Source of the DNA: Gnetum montanum
Taxonomy: Eukaryota > Streptophyta > Gnetopsida > Gnetales > Gnetaceae
Length of the DNA: 56,348 nucleotides
Reading direction: 5' to 3'
NCBI GenBank assembly: GCA_015680685.1
Contig: MNCI01038323.1
Span: 77,873-134,220, forward strand
The translations under genes were made by a program, and so were the position numbers. Positions 1 to 11,393 of the stretch are shown piece after piece (within the stretch, counting starts at the first letter, position 1; each line of letters starts with the position of its first letter). The notes beneath the pieces are model-generated. The model was given only the letters and a program-made list of their open reading frames with translations. It made no database searches and had not been told where the DNA came from.

Positions 1-776
1 AGTAATACCCTAAGCGACAGATTTTTGAAGCCATAGCTCGTGGTGCTACGTGTCCTCCGCACAGTCCTTCGTGGACCTCGCCAACTATACGTTGTGCTTG
101 GTCTTTGTTAATGCAGGTAAGCAGCATGCCATCAAAAGAGCATCTGCAAAGAGTATTGTCTCCTATGATGACGTACTGTCTAGCTCGCTTGTGGATTGCA
201 TCTTTCTGCATGCATGTTAACTCGTGTGGTGGCTCACCATGCAAGAGGTAACTCTTAATGCTATCGTACCACTCTGGCATTCTATCCTCGAGCAGCGAAG
301 ATATTTGCGCTATCTGAATGATGGGATCTGTGCAATCTGTTATTAATGTGGGACAGGTGTCGAGCAGGTGTGAGGGCATGTTTTAAGCCAGTGTAGCCAG
401 TGCGTCGGCCAGTGTGTTATCAGTGCATGGCACGTGTTGGGCATCGATGGTCGTGAACTACCTCAGAAGATCTTTAGCCATATCGTAGTAGGGCTGTAAA
501 TGTGCAGCCTTGCAGGCGTAGACTCCTGTGATCTGATTTATAACAAGCATCGAATCACCCCTAATTGCCAGGTGTCGAACATCGAGCTCTCTGGTAGTTA
601 GTAATCCCCTGAGGAGTCCCTCGTACTCTGCCACATTGTTCATATAGGGAAAGGTCAAGCGATAAGCGTGAAGACGCACATCTTCAGGTGATAGAGCAAT
701 AACTGTAGCGGCGCTGCCGCCTCTAACAGTTGAAACTCCGTCAAAGTATAACATTGCTTCGGGGCCTGTCAGGACA
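1..776 (-). pseudogene. pol: Copy A pol: second RNase H and start of integrase
   Basis: This is the downstream part of pol on the minus strand. The second (RNase HI-like) domain shows all four acidic positions: YFDGVS, AEYEGLLRG, GDSMLVINQ and NTLADALATL. It should cleave the RNA strand of the RNA-DNA hybrid during reverse transcription. The integrase zinc-binding region follows (HEGLCGGH, then LGYY) and is cut by the window edge at base 1. Copy B carries the same order in full. In-frame stops occur near 460 and 380. The second RNase H is the marker of the Tat/Ogre lineage. Confidence 0.85.
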
Positions 777-2496
777 GGGCTTAAGCTATGTACATGTTCA
801 TCCCGAAATTCAAGCTCTATGGTTGCCTAACTGTCAATAGGTGATGTTATTAATTGATCGGCTATCACTTGGCCTTTCGTAGAAGATTGGCCAATGTAAT
901 GCAGATCGAATTCTGCCGTGATGGCCTTCCAATGAGCTATTTTACTACTTTCGTATAAGTTATGCGTAATGGCCCTAAGAATATTATTTTTACAGATGAT
1001 GTTGACATGGCTACGGAAAAGATAATGCCTACACTTCTTGAGCATAAATACTAACGCTAAGCAGTTACGCTCTACTTCGTTGTACCTCATTTCATACGCA
1101 CATAGAGCATGACTCAAGTAGTAGATGGGTACTTCCGACCCATCATCCCTCCTTTGACAGAGTAATGCAGCTAAGGCTACATCTGAAGTTGCAAGGTAGA
1201 TATAAAATGGTTGATCCCTTTGCAATGGGAAAACTATTAGAAAGCGTTGAAGCTCTTGCTTCAAGCTATCAAACGCATGCTGACAATCGTCCATCCATTC
1301 GAAATTGACCCCCTTTTTAAGCAAATTTTGCATAGGGTGTAACTTGTCGGTTAATCTCGAGATGAACCGCCTGATAAACTGCAACCTCCCTTGTAATCCA
1401 CGTAATTGCTTAAAACTTGTAGGAGGTGTCAATTCAACAATGGCCTTGACTTTGTCAGGATCTACTCGTATACCAGTTTCCGATACCACAAAACCCAGCA
1501 TGCATCCGATTTTGACTCCGAACACACACTTATTTGGGTTGAGCCGAAGGTCGTATTTAGAACATCTTTTAAGGACTAACTCCAGATCCTCTGAATGGTC
1601 CTTTGACTTTATAGACTTAACAGCTATATCATCAACATAATCATTCAGTCTCCCTAGGAGGTAATCGCTAAAGATGTACGTCATGGCTCGTTGATACGTC
1701 GCTCCAGCGTTTTTAAGCCAAAAGACATCATGGTGTAACAAAAGGTCCCCCAGGGCATCATGAATGTCGTTGTTAGCTGGTGCTCTGGGTTGATGCGTAT
1801 TTGATTGTAGCCTCAGAAGCCATCCATGAAGGACAAAAGCGCATGTCCAGCGGTTGTATCCACCAATTGATCGATACTCGGCAAAGGGAAGTTATCTTTG
1901 ATTGTAGCTTTGTTCAAGTCCTGGAAGTCTATGCAGATGTGTATCCCTCCAGTCTTTTTAGGAACCACTACAATGTTAGATACCCAATCTGAGTAATCAA
2001 CCGCACGAATAAAACCAGCCTGGTATAGTTTAGTGATTTCATCACGTATTGCTAGCGTGACTTCTGGCTTGATCTTTCGTGCTTTCTATCTGATGGCTTT
2101 GATATGGGGATCTAGGATTATGTTGTGTTGAATTAATCTTGGGTCTAGTCCCAGCATATCCTTGTATGACCATGCAAACACCGTGATATTATCCTGGAGG
2201 ACCTATTTTATGTCGTCATGTGCCTTTTGGTCTAATACAGAACTAACATTGAGAGTTTTAGTCTCATCCCTATGCGTAACCATAGAGACCTCGTTGAGTG
2301 GATCTTCGGTTACATCTCTAGCTTCTAGATCTAGCGTGCGTGTCGATTGCTCTGGCTAGTCTGGAGATGTTTCCAATGTGGCTATGATTGTGTCATTAAG
2401 GGCTAGGTTAGTTTCTATTAGTGTGGGATCAAGCTGTCTAATGATTTCACCGTGTAAGCTTGTTAAAACTAGCGATGCAGATAAAATTTCGTCCAT
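777..2496 (-). pseudogene. pol: Copy A pol: reverse transcriptase and first RNase H
   Basis: Translation from the ATG at 2496 gives a pol N-terminal extension, the gypsy RT fingers (DLNKATIKDNFPLPS), the palm motif YVDD followed by IAVKS, the 'connection' motif MLGFVVSETGIRVDPDKVKAI, and an RNase H. It is the only copy in the window with the complete RT palm; 827-1741 is uninterrupted. The first RNase H keeps YLATSD and NEVERNCLAL but has ICKNN where a TDH-type catalytic Asp is expected. Stops (for example TAG for Gln or Trp) interrupt 1742-2496. The block starts at AG|ATGG, a possible splice acceptor (see findings). Confidence 0.88.
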
Positions 2497-3006
2497 CTGT
2501 CAATTATCCTACAAAATTGTCAAATATGAGAGTAATTAGAAAGATACTAAGTTTGATGTGATAAGTGTTTAACAAATAACGCTTAGTTTAGTGTATAGGA
2601 CGTGATGTGACGTTACTGAGCGTAAGGCTAACTGAATTTTAAATTTTGCGAACAACTTGTAATTAATGAGACCTGATTACGAGGAGATAAGATACAGTAG
2701 TTTAGGGTCATTTCGGACCGTAATGCATGTGATATCTGACGCAATTAATGCCTTGATCCAGCATTTGGGCAAGTCATTTCCAGCTCATACTGACACCAGC
2801 ATTTGGGCAAGTCTCGTTGAAATTGGGTGTCAAGTTGATTAAATTTTTCATATAAGTAAGTAGTTTTCATTTAGAACAGAATGTTTACCATTGCGAATTT
2901 GAATTCTTAGTTATTACAGAGAGAAAGGAGGAGGAGCAGAAGATTGGAGTGTGTTGTTTGCAAAGGCGTGAAGGTGTGAAAGTGCGAAGGTGTTAGAACT
3001 GTAACA
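2497..3006 (+). promoter_or_regulatory. Copy A: promoter region of antisense gene and flanking repeats
   Basis: There is no ORF here on either strand. It holds a degenerate unit of the CTAGTTTAAGG type (around 2698-2725, TAGTTTAGGGTCATTTCGGACCGT) and the segment CTCATACTGACACCAGCATT (from 2785), which is conserved upstream of the same gene in copy B. A TATA-like CATATAAG lies at 2849-2856, about 150 bases before the ATG at 3007. The element's own sense strand would treat this as the end of the PR-RT spacer. Confidence 0.55.
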
Positions 3007-6000
3007 ATGGCACCTAAAGTGAGAGGGAAGAACGAAAAATTGGCCAAGATTGATGAGGTGCAAGGGAGCCTGCAGTGTGCCTCGTAGGCAATGGTCGAAG
3101 TAAGAGACCCTACGCCTTTGAATTGGTAGGCCATCCCTTGCTTATTCGTGTTACTTTTGCATTGTTTATTCTTGTAGCGTCGTCTATGTAAATTAAAATT
3201 TTAGACTATAGACCTCGCGTTAGCATGAGTGTTTATACACTAGGATTGCATCTATCGCCGTTGTCAGGGACAAACCTTGTACTGTTGCAAGGGTTTAGGT
3301 GATTTTGGCATGAATAGCTAAGCATAATCTATAGATTTTCTATATTTTAAGCATGCAAATCTGAATCTAGACGTTGATGTGTTTATTATTTTCTTTGTAC
3401 AGTATCATGTTAAAACCCATCTTAATCGTCTTAGATATAGTCGGGGTTTTATGTTGTATAAACCCGATCGTACCTAATGTTCCTCCCCCTCAGATTTGGT
3501 TGCATGGGAGGGCCATATGGTTCCGAAAGGGTGTGCTGGAGTTTCTGTAGTTTTTACTGCATAACTACAGTGTTATTGTATGGTCACACCTGTCAGGAGA
3601 TATTGTTGGCGCCATTTTGGAACACCTGTTAGTGGGTTCCACGCAAGGAATTCTGGCTTTCTTAACAGACGGGGCTATCGACAATGGTCGCCCCTAGGAC
3701 CGCGAACTTAGCGCCAGAGGGTTGAGGTGCTTAAGTTGGATCTGGGAAATGGCTCAGTTTAGCTGTTACCATGCATACAACACTTTTTTTGTGGCCCGTC
3801 ATGTCTCGACTTACTTCCAGAACCCACCAAGCACAGTGTATTATTCAGGGGGGTAAGTGGTTTTATTGGCGGTATTGTCATTATATATGTCTATTGTCTA
3901 TTTTTTTTTGTAAAGTGTAAGATAAGCATATGTGGTATGGTACAGTTTTTTTATCCATGAGAACAAATTAGTAGGTGATAAAGATACATTAACTTGGACC
4001 GAAACGGTAATAAAGGCGTTTAGCTCGACTAGCAACGTATGCGCTAGTGTAATGGGGCAAACCTTCGACATTCATGAGTACCCCACTCGTTACGCTGATG
4101 CTTTCCAGAATTTCCAGAATCTCGGGTGGTTACATGAAGAATGGGTTTTGGATCCGCCCCTTACCATTGCAGACATGCAGAGGAAACTTCCCTCATTTCC
4201 TTTGCCATTTGGACCTGGTAAAGTTCTTGTATATTCTATTGTTGCATAGCGTAACTGTGAATCGAGAATGTTGCGCAATAGTGTTTTTTGACATGTGTCT
4301 TACATTGTTCAGTTAGGGAATCCTAGGAGATTACCCTTACAATTTCCGGCCGCGAGGTGAATACCCTCCTCTTCCGCTACGGCAACATCAAGGAGGCACA
4401 ACGTTGGCTCGGCCATGCGGCAGCCCCAATTGCGTTGGTCACCAAGCTACGGGAAGCAAGACTAATGCATTTATTTTTGGCCATAACCCCTGATGTCCCC
4501 ACTAGTGAAATGCTAACCCTGGTCAACTCCTTCAGCGAAAGGGCTGAGCACTTTTGTACGCACGTGCATCATGTACGTGTAAATTTTGATATTGATGCTC
4601 AGCTTTTTGTAGACCTTTTCGGCGTCCCCTCCGATGGCCTTCCCATAGAGGAAAAGGCGAAGAGGAGCCTCTCCTGTTAGGAGTGGCTGGAGGAGTGTCT
4701 AGGGACTAAGAAGGAGGCTAAGGGGATCCCTTGTGAGAAGATCAAACCAGATATTGCCAAGACAATTTATCCCTTGTTCCGGGCCCGAGCTTTCCCCAAG
4801 ACACTCTCACAGGGAAGGTTCTTTACCATAGAATAGACCCGTATCATGTGGGAGGTTATGGAGGAAGGGACCTAGTTTGACTGGGCAAGCTACTTTGCTA
4901 AGGGGTTACGCACTGAAATGATCAGGCTTCACTGGAAGCTTGATTCTCATTTCAACATGCATTTCACCTTCTTCATAGCTTGCCTTTGACGTTTTGCTAA
5001 ATTTTTGGTTATCCAAAGGAATGGGGTCTGGGTGCAGCAAGACCAAGACGAGCTATCCAAGCCTTGGATTACCCACATTTTTGGCACTACCCAAGAATAG
5101 GATCCTCCAAAGGGGATTGGCGAATCTCTGTCTATAACGATTAGGGATTTGGTGGTGTACCGAGTGTAGGGCCCCGACAGTGTAGGCGGGGTGATTCCCA
5201 CTTACACTGGCGATGCCTCGCGAGGGAAACACTTGGTGGCTAAAACTGTAGAGCCTTCGGCTCGGCGTAAAAGGCCTCACTTAACCGAGGCCCCTGTGGA
5301 GCCAGCAAGTGGCGTAGGTTGTACTGTGCAAGTCGAAGTTCAGCAAAGTAAGCCTCCGCCTAGTAAGTGTAGAGACACAGTTATGGCAATTGTTGTATTA
5401 CGTAACTTTATTCAGCGTATTTTGAATCATTTAAATGTATTATGTGATTTGAAAAGTGATATCTACGGAGCAATTGACCCCTGAAACAGGGGCAGTGATA
5501 TTGAATCGTGGGGAAGGGGCCCCAATTTTGGAAGAAGAGGCCCCAGTTGTTAGGACTAGTGATGCACAGACCCTTCTGCGTGAGGAGAGGGAGGAGGCGG
5601 GAATTGTCGACGCACCCCCCACTATAATTGGCAAAGGTAATAAGTGTATTGGATGTCTTGAGGAGTTTTGTTAGTAATTAGGATTTTTAACTAAATTAAG
5701 CTACAGGTGAAGAAGATGCATCCACGTCTGCCGCTGTGAGCAGAGCGTGGAGAGAATTTCCTGACAAGTTTACCTTCATGGAAGGCGTTGTCAGTGATAT
5801 GATCGAGCGTCTCAAGCGCATCGATCCTAAGGCTGGTATGTTATAGCTATAATGGGTTTGTTTTATTAGAAAGTGGTAATGTTTCATTTATGTTGATAAT
5901 TTTTGTTGTCAGGAGCTCTCCTTCGATGGGACCCAACGGAGCCCATTGATTTGGACACAGTGGAGCCTCCATCTGATGGGGCGGTTGTGCCACGCAACAT

Positions 6001-7030
6001 TTATGAGGAGATGCGTAAATGTGTGTTACGCTCGACTCGCTCCTTGTGGGAGAGTAAAAGTGTCAATGAAGACCTCTGGAAAAGGCTGCAGAGGTCAGAG
6101 AGGGAGAAGGAGTCCCTGGCCGAAGAGGTCGGAGCCATAAAATCGCGATGCGAGTTCCTGCAGGCGCGGGCAATGGGTGAGGAGGACTGGCGCACAGCTG
6201 TTATTGACTACTCCCGCTACTGGACTACAGTTAGGAACAGTGTGCAAACCAGTCAGGAGTTGGTGGAGCAACGAATGCAAATAGAGCTATTATCTCAGAA
6301 AAGCCAAGACTGGAAGGATTTCTGCGCAAGCATGCAAGAGTGGGGGTAGAAGGAAAAAGATCACAAGCATCTGTATAAGTGAGAGTGTCTCGCTTATCAT
6401 CAGCATTACCATGATTCTGCCGTCGAAGCCCAATCCTTATGGGTATTCCTTGATTTCATTAGCGTGTCCAAAGCCTTTGAGAAGTTCCAGGAGCAGGTGA
6501 CAATAAGCACGTCCCTAGAGAGAGAGATTACTCTTCCTAGGGGTGGGACTACTGTCCCTACCTTTTTCCCTGAACCACCACGATGGACTAACGTGGAAAA
6601 GGGAAAGGTGAAAGCTGGAGCTACTCTGGGAAATGGAGTATGGTCTGAACTAACTGAAGATGAGATTATGCAACGCTTATGGATCGGTTTAGAATAGCTC
6701 CCATTTGCTGCGGAAGTGGGACTGTCGTGAGTAAGTTTAAACATTATTGAATCTAAATTTTTTAATTATGGTGTCAAGTCTTTGCTAATGTATTTGGTAT
6801 AAGAATTGGAGGGAGAAGGCGAACAGGGTGAGGAACAAGCACAAGAAGAGGAGCGTAATAGCGAAGAGCGTCCTCTTGTGGAGCCGGCGTTGGAGCAAGG
6901 GCCTCATGGGGATGGCATTCCTCGCGAAGGAATACCTTCTAAGAAGGACGGCCCACTTGAGGATGATTTATCAGGCTTGGAGCCTGAACTAAGGGATACG
7001 GGTGATAGTGGCACTAGAGGGGATGTGTAA
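3007..7030 (+). pseudogene. Antisense gene, copy A: FCP1/NIF-like plus accessory domain protein, 8 exons
   Basis: This gene lies opposite to the retrotransposon. Exons inferred from GT-AG sites and comparison with copies B and C: 3007-3099, 3403-3852, 3946-4217, 4313-5362, 5457-5636, 5707-5835, 5913-6726, 6804-7030. Exons 2-3 read as an FCP1/NIF-like domain: ILIVLDIVGVL, then FLxFLLHNYSVIVWSHL, LRCLSWIWEM, NTFFVARH and FQNPPSTVYY. The DxDx(T/V) second Asp and the late DD pair are absent, so no phosphatase activity is expected. Exon 4 contains QLFVDLFGVPSDGLP and a Trp/Phe-rich region with weak similarity to the 'putative plant transposon protein' family. Exon 7 is coiled-coil-like; exon 8 is acidic and ends at TAA. 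TAG stops occur in exons 1, 2, 4 and 7. The function is unknown. Confidence 0.75.
3403..4217 (+). other. FCP1/NIF-like (HAD phosphatase) domain, exons 2 and 3 of the copy A antisense gene
   Basis: The domain order matches the plant NLI-interacting-factor-like family: a hydrophobic strand with an Asp motif, the FLQFLxxxxxVxxWS segment, a FLTDG segment where family members have FxWDQS, the LxxLxxxWE helix, the NTLLxD.. strand followed by NPPxTxxY, then in exon 3 a 'GDLRxYLxGL...VxxFVxxxPFGQ' counterpart (ETVIKAFSSTSNVCASVMGQ). The order and spacing are kept across an intron (3853-3945). Catalytic acids are replaced, so this would be a binding or structural relic. It is seen by eye only; a profile search would decide. 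Confidence 0.62.
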
Positions 7031-7584
7031 CTGTAACTTACGCATGATTTTATTGATTGGAATTGAACAATGGTTATATGAATGTTAAAAATACTGGCAT
7101 TAAGATCTTTTGTATGGTTTTAAATGCTATTTATTTTATTTTAGTTTTATATCTTTCTTTGCAGAGCATAAATGTAGTTGTCAAAGGTTTAGAATAAGTT
7201 ACATTGCTATGAAATGGAATTGCTAGTTTAAGGCCAGTGCGGGCCATCGTGTAACATTTGTGTAAGATACCAGGGAATTGATTTTAGGCCGTCGCGGGCC
7301 TTCGCTAGTTTAAGGCCATTGCAGGCCGTCACTAGTTTTAGGCCATTGAGGGCCCTCTGCATAAGTCTAGAAGTATAATTGATAATGTACATTTCTGTGT
7401 AATTGAGCTAATGTGACTAATAGCGATCGAAGTGCGTAAATTGCGTAAAAATGAGGTGTAAAATAGTGTAATGGATAGAAAGCGTAAATACGTACGTATA
7501 CGTTAAAGAAGACTAACTACAAAATTGGTGAGCGTAAGTGGAAAACTAGTGGGAGTATGATGATGTGCGTAAATGCCATTCAGA
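7031..7584 (-). repeat. Copy A: repeat-bearing spacer between protease and the antisense gene 3' end
   Basis: There is no gene. About four units of CTAGTTTAAGGCCAxTGCxGGCC lie at 7215-7350; the GGCC...GGGCC part is imperfectly palindromic. The same kind of repeat lies at the equivalent place in copies B and C. The rest is AT-rich with scattered GCGTAA words (7430-7560). Confidence 0.6.
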
Positions 7585-10500
7585 TCAATTGCTAATTTGC
7601 AATTGTTTCTTGATGGCCTTCACGTTTAGTGATGCGTAAGGGTGGGGAGACTTGCTGCCTAACTCTTCCACACCACCATTCTGAAATGGTAGGTTAGCCC
7701 AGGCTAGACTTTCATCATTCATTTCAGTTTGTTCAGGGATTTGGGGATGGGTCTGATCATCAGATGTTTCTATCTCTGAACCCCATTCTTCTTCGATATT
7801 GTTGACAGTCCTGGGGATGATTTCGTCACCGCGTATTACAACCTCTCCCCCTGCGTAAGGTAGGTGTATTTCCTGGTGTATTGGTGACGAAACCGCCCTC
7901 AGTTGGGCTAACCAGGACCTCCCTAGAATTAAGTTGAACCCGGGCATCTCCTCGACGACAAGGAATGTAGCGTCCGTTGGGAATTGATCCCCTACCACAA
8001 ATTCGATGCACACCATCCCCTTGACCTGAACCCGTGCTCCATTGAACAACTTTATGCACGTTGTCATTGTGGGACTGATCTGGTTGACCAGATCCAACCT
8101 ATCCACGATGGGATAAGGAATGACATTTGTAGCTGCGTCGTCATCCATGTGCACCCTCCGGATTCGATATTGACCAACCCGGATGGTGATAAACATGGGT
8201 TCAGCTGTCACTTGACCTTTCTCAGGATCATCTTTGATGGATTCTTCATGAAAGGTCAACGAGGTAGGTTTAGGTCATTCAGCATCGAAAGGAAACATGA
8301 CAGCGTGTATCGCTTCCTCCTCCGTTGGTAAGCTCTCCTCCACAGGTATGGATGTTAGCATGCGGACCATGGCCTCACGGTGTTTTTGAGATGTCATGAG
8401 TAGGTCATAGAGGCCTAGTGTTATATTTTTTTGTTTCAGAGCTTGTTTGACCTACGTAAACACGTCGAGGAGATCCTGTTCTCTACTGGCTTGTTTGTCC
8501 CCTCTGTCTTCTTCCATTCGCCCTAAGAGACAAATCTCCTAAGGTGGAACAACGTCGGCCGGAGGGTTGCTCTTTTTCTTGCCAAGGGGAGGTGGCTATG
8601 TTTTTGTACCCTTGTCTTGCCCATGAGGCGTGGACGCAGGGACAGAGGCCAAGGGCCTGGGCCTAGCAAAGCCTAGCATAAGGTGATTTTTTACAGCATT
8701 ACTAGATGCATCCCCTTCCTTTTATTTATTATGTGATGGTTGGTGATTTGTGTTAGAGGCTTGCCCCTGCGTAAAAGGGGCAGCTGGTGATTTTGGCACC
8801 CTGAGAATGAAAGGCACCTTAGGTGTGGGCGCGGACATAGCTACGGCTTTACTGTTACTGGGAGGTTGAGTTAAATCTGGAGAAGACGCCCGAATGATGA
8901 AGGGTGGCCTTGAGACACCACTAGCTACTGGTGAAAAGCTTTTCCCCCTTGGTGAGTTGGTAGGTACACACAAAACAAAAGGTTTTTTGGGTGGTACTTT
9001 CCTTTCACTGTCCGTAGTTACCACGTTGATTGTGTACGAGACGTCATTTGCGTTTAACGGATCCTTGTACACATGCAATGCCTGGTTTTTCGGACGCGTT
9101 GGACTACTGCCATCTAGTCTGAGTGAACCATCGTCAATCATGCATTGAATATCATCTTTCAACACCCAGCAGTAATCTGTGTCGTGACCACACAATTGGT
9201 GGTAGTCACAGAAATGGTCCAGCCTGAAGGACCTCGGGACTGGTGGTTCGTCAGGTAGGGCTAAAGAGGGATTCTTTAGCAGTTCACAATGATGCCTGTG
9301 ACGCTTCAGAGATTCTTTGGATACCTTATTAGGCTGAATGTATCCTGCCCCTAATAGTTGCTTCAATAGTTCTGAGTGTTTTACAAGGAGGACTGTATAC
9401 TTTGAATGATCTTTATGCTCAAAGTTTGGTTTTGGCTGGGGGGCTTTTCAACGGTAGATGTGTCTTGGCTGGTGCTGCTCCCACTAACCGTGGTCTTGAG
9501 AGATGCCATAGGTGCTTTCTTGTGTTTTTTCTTGGCACCCTCAGCCAACATAGCTACCGTCATTGTTGTTGTTTTGCCTTTATCCTTACCCTTGTTGTTA
9601 GCGTTTTTATAGGTGACATACGCCGAGTCTTTGCTACCCTCCGCTGCATCTTGGATGCTTTTAGTCTGGGTGAAGGCCTGATGTAACAAGCTTGGGGAAA
9701 GGTAATACAGCTTAGACTTAATGAATTCATTAACTGCTCCTTTGAATATGGCCAGCAAATGGGCCTTCGCGATTGGCTCACGGATTTCGTTCAAAGTAGA
9801 ACTCCATCACTGTATGAACTTTTGGACTAGTTCGAGCAGGTCCTGTTTCACTCCCATAAGTTGATCTAATGTGACCTCCAACTTTAGGTTGTATTTAAAG
9901 TGAGTCACGAATTGTGTTAGGAGCTCTTCCAAGGTTGAGATGGAAGAGCGAGGGAGGGCTCGATACCAATCCAAAGCTTTCCCTGCCAAAGACATCGCAA
10001 AGACGCAGATGATTGTATGAGGCCATTGTTGTAGCAACAAGGATTCAGATCTGAAGGTGACCAGGTGGGCGTTGGGATCTCCCTCCCCATTATATTTAGT
10101 GAAATGGGGTAAAGACATCCCCTAGGGCAATGATAGCATGGGGACCGCTGGACTAATGGGATCATCCTAATAGAAATCCATGATCTGTATAGTGTCTAAG
10201 CCAGCGGCCTTAAGGCTTCTAACCTCCTAAGTGAGGGTCTGAATAAGTAAGAAAGCTTGATCCAAACCTGTTGATGAAGATGTCTATGAAGGAGGGGAAG
10301 GGGGTTGACCTGAAGAAGCTGCACTAGGCAATGGGAACGGAGGGATGGTTTGGCTGGCAGATGGTGCGGCGGGGATCCCTGCAAATGGAGGTGCCTGTAA
10401 GGACCACCACCCACCAGTTTGAGAAGAGAGATTGGCCGCCACCGGCTGTGTATGATAGGGATGATAAGGATATTGTGGGACCATTTGCAGAACATGCATT

Positions 10501-11393
10501 GTGGGTACAGCAAAGGGTTGCATACCATATACGGTAGACTAGTTATGTTGTGCCACGGGAATGATCCACTGACTTGAGGTGGGCTGTTGAGCGGATATCT
10601 GTGGCTGAACGATGGCTGTGGTCTGTTGGCTTGGAGGCGGCGGTAGCGATAAAGTTTGTGCCAGATTTTGCACTGGGCGAGTTGTAAACATGGCTTAAGG
10701 TTGGATCTGAGGGATGTAATGAGGCGTGGTGGATGCAGGGACCACCAACGGAATGCTGATTACGTGTGGTGACGAGACCGCCCCCAGGTTATTTTGGGGT
10801 GGTATTTGTACCTGCAAGACAGATGACTGCGTAGTGGCCTGCGGGATGACAGGAATGTGAGCTTGCATGGTCATGGCTGAATTAAGAGGGGCAGCTTCTC
10901 CCACGAAAGGAAACAGGGGATTTATGTACGTATGGGGGCTGAGAGTGTGGTATGAATGTTCGGACTAGGCTGCAAGTTCATCTTCCTCTTCTTCCCCGTT
11001 CTAAGGTTCCAGCATAGACCGTGTAGCCTGGCTCTTAGCCATGACCAATTGTGTTATGATTTCATGGTAATGTTCTATCAAGGGGATGATGTCGTAGGCG
11101 GTTCGGGTGAAATCTTGACCCCCTCTGTGGATCAGCTCAAAGTTTCTTTTTGCTTCGATCTCAGCTCAGCTGAGAGCAAGCTTTGCCTGAATCTTGACGT
11201 AAATGAAGTTATATTCCTCAGGGGTTACGACGGTAAATACGGGGTCTTTGCCCTATAACCTCAATGAATGACGCGACGGTCCTTGAGGTCCTATAACACC
11301 AGAGGCTGGTCCGGTGGCGGCGATGGGATTCACAGATGTGGCACCCGAGTCAGTTGTGGTCATTGCGGCTGTGGTTGTGTATGTAGAATCCAT
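7585..11393 (-). pseudogene. gag-pro: Copy A gag-protease
   Basis: Start at the ATG at 11393, matching the gag starts of copies B and D. Order: a Pro/Gln-rich N-terminus with GGWWSLQ, the Retrotrans_gag core (10118-9560; FTKYNGEGDPNAHLVTF, GKALDWYRALP), a basic linker, the zinc knuckle CDYHQLCGHDTDYC (about 9190-9150), a linker with three PF(I/V)(L/I)R-type repeats, and an aspartic protease (8259-7585; VHMDDDAATNVIPYP, where DxG reads DDD-A, and GFNLILGRSWL). Gag forms the particle and the protease matures it. A frameshift lies near 9380-9400 and there are several stop codons. Gag and PR appear to be one frame originally. Confidence 0.88.

Noticed and set aside
1305-1640. Open frame on the plus strand, 111 codons
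   Set aside because: It is the shadow of the RT frame on the minus strand; no domain of its own.
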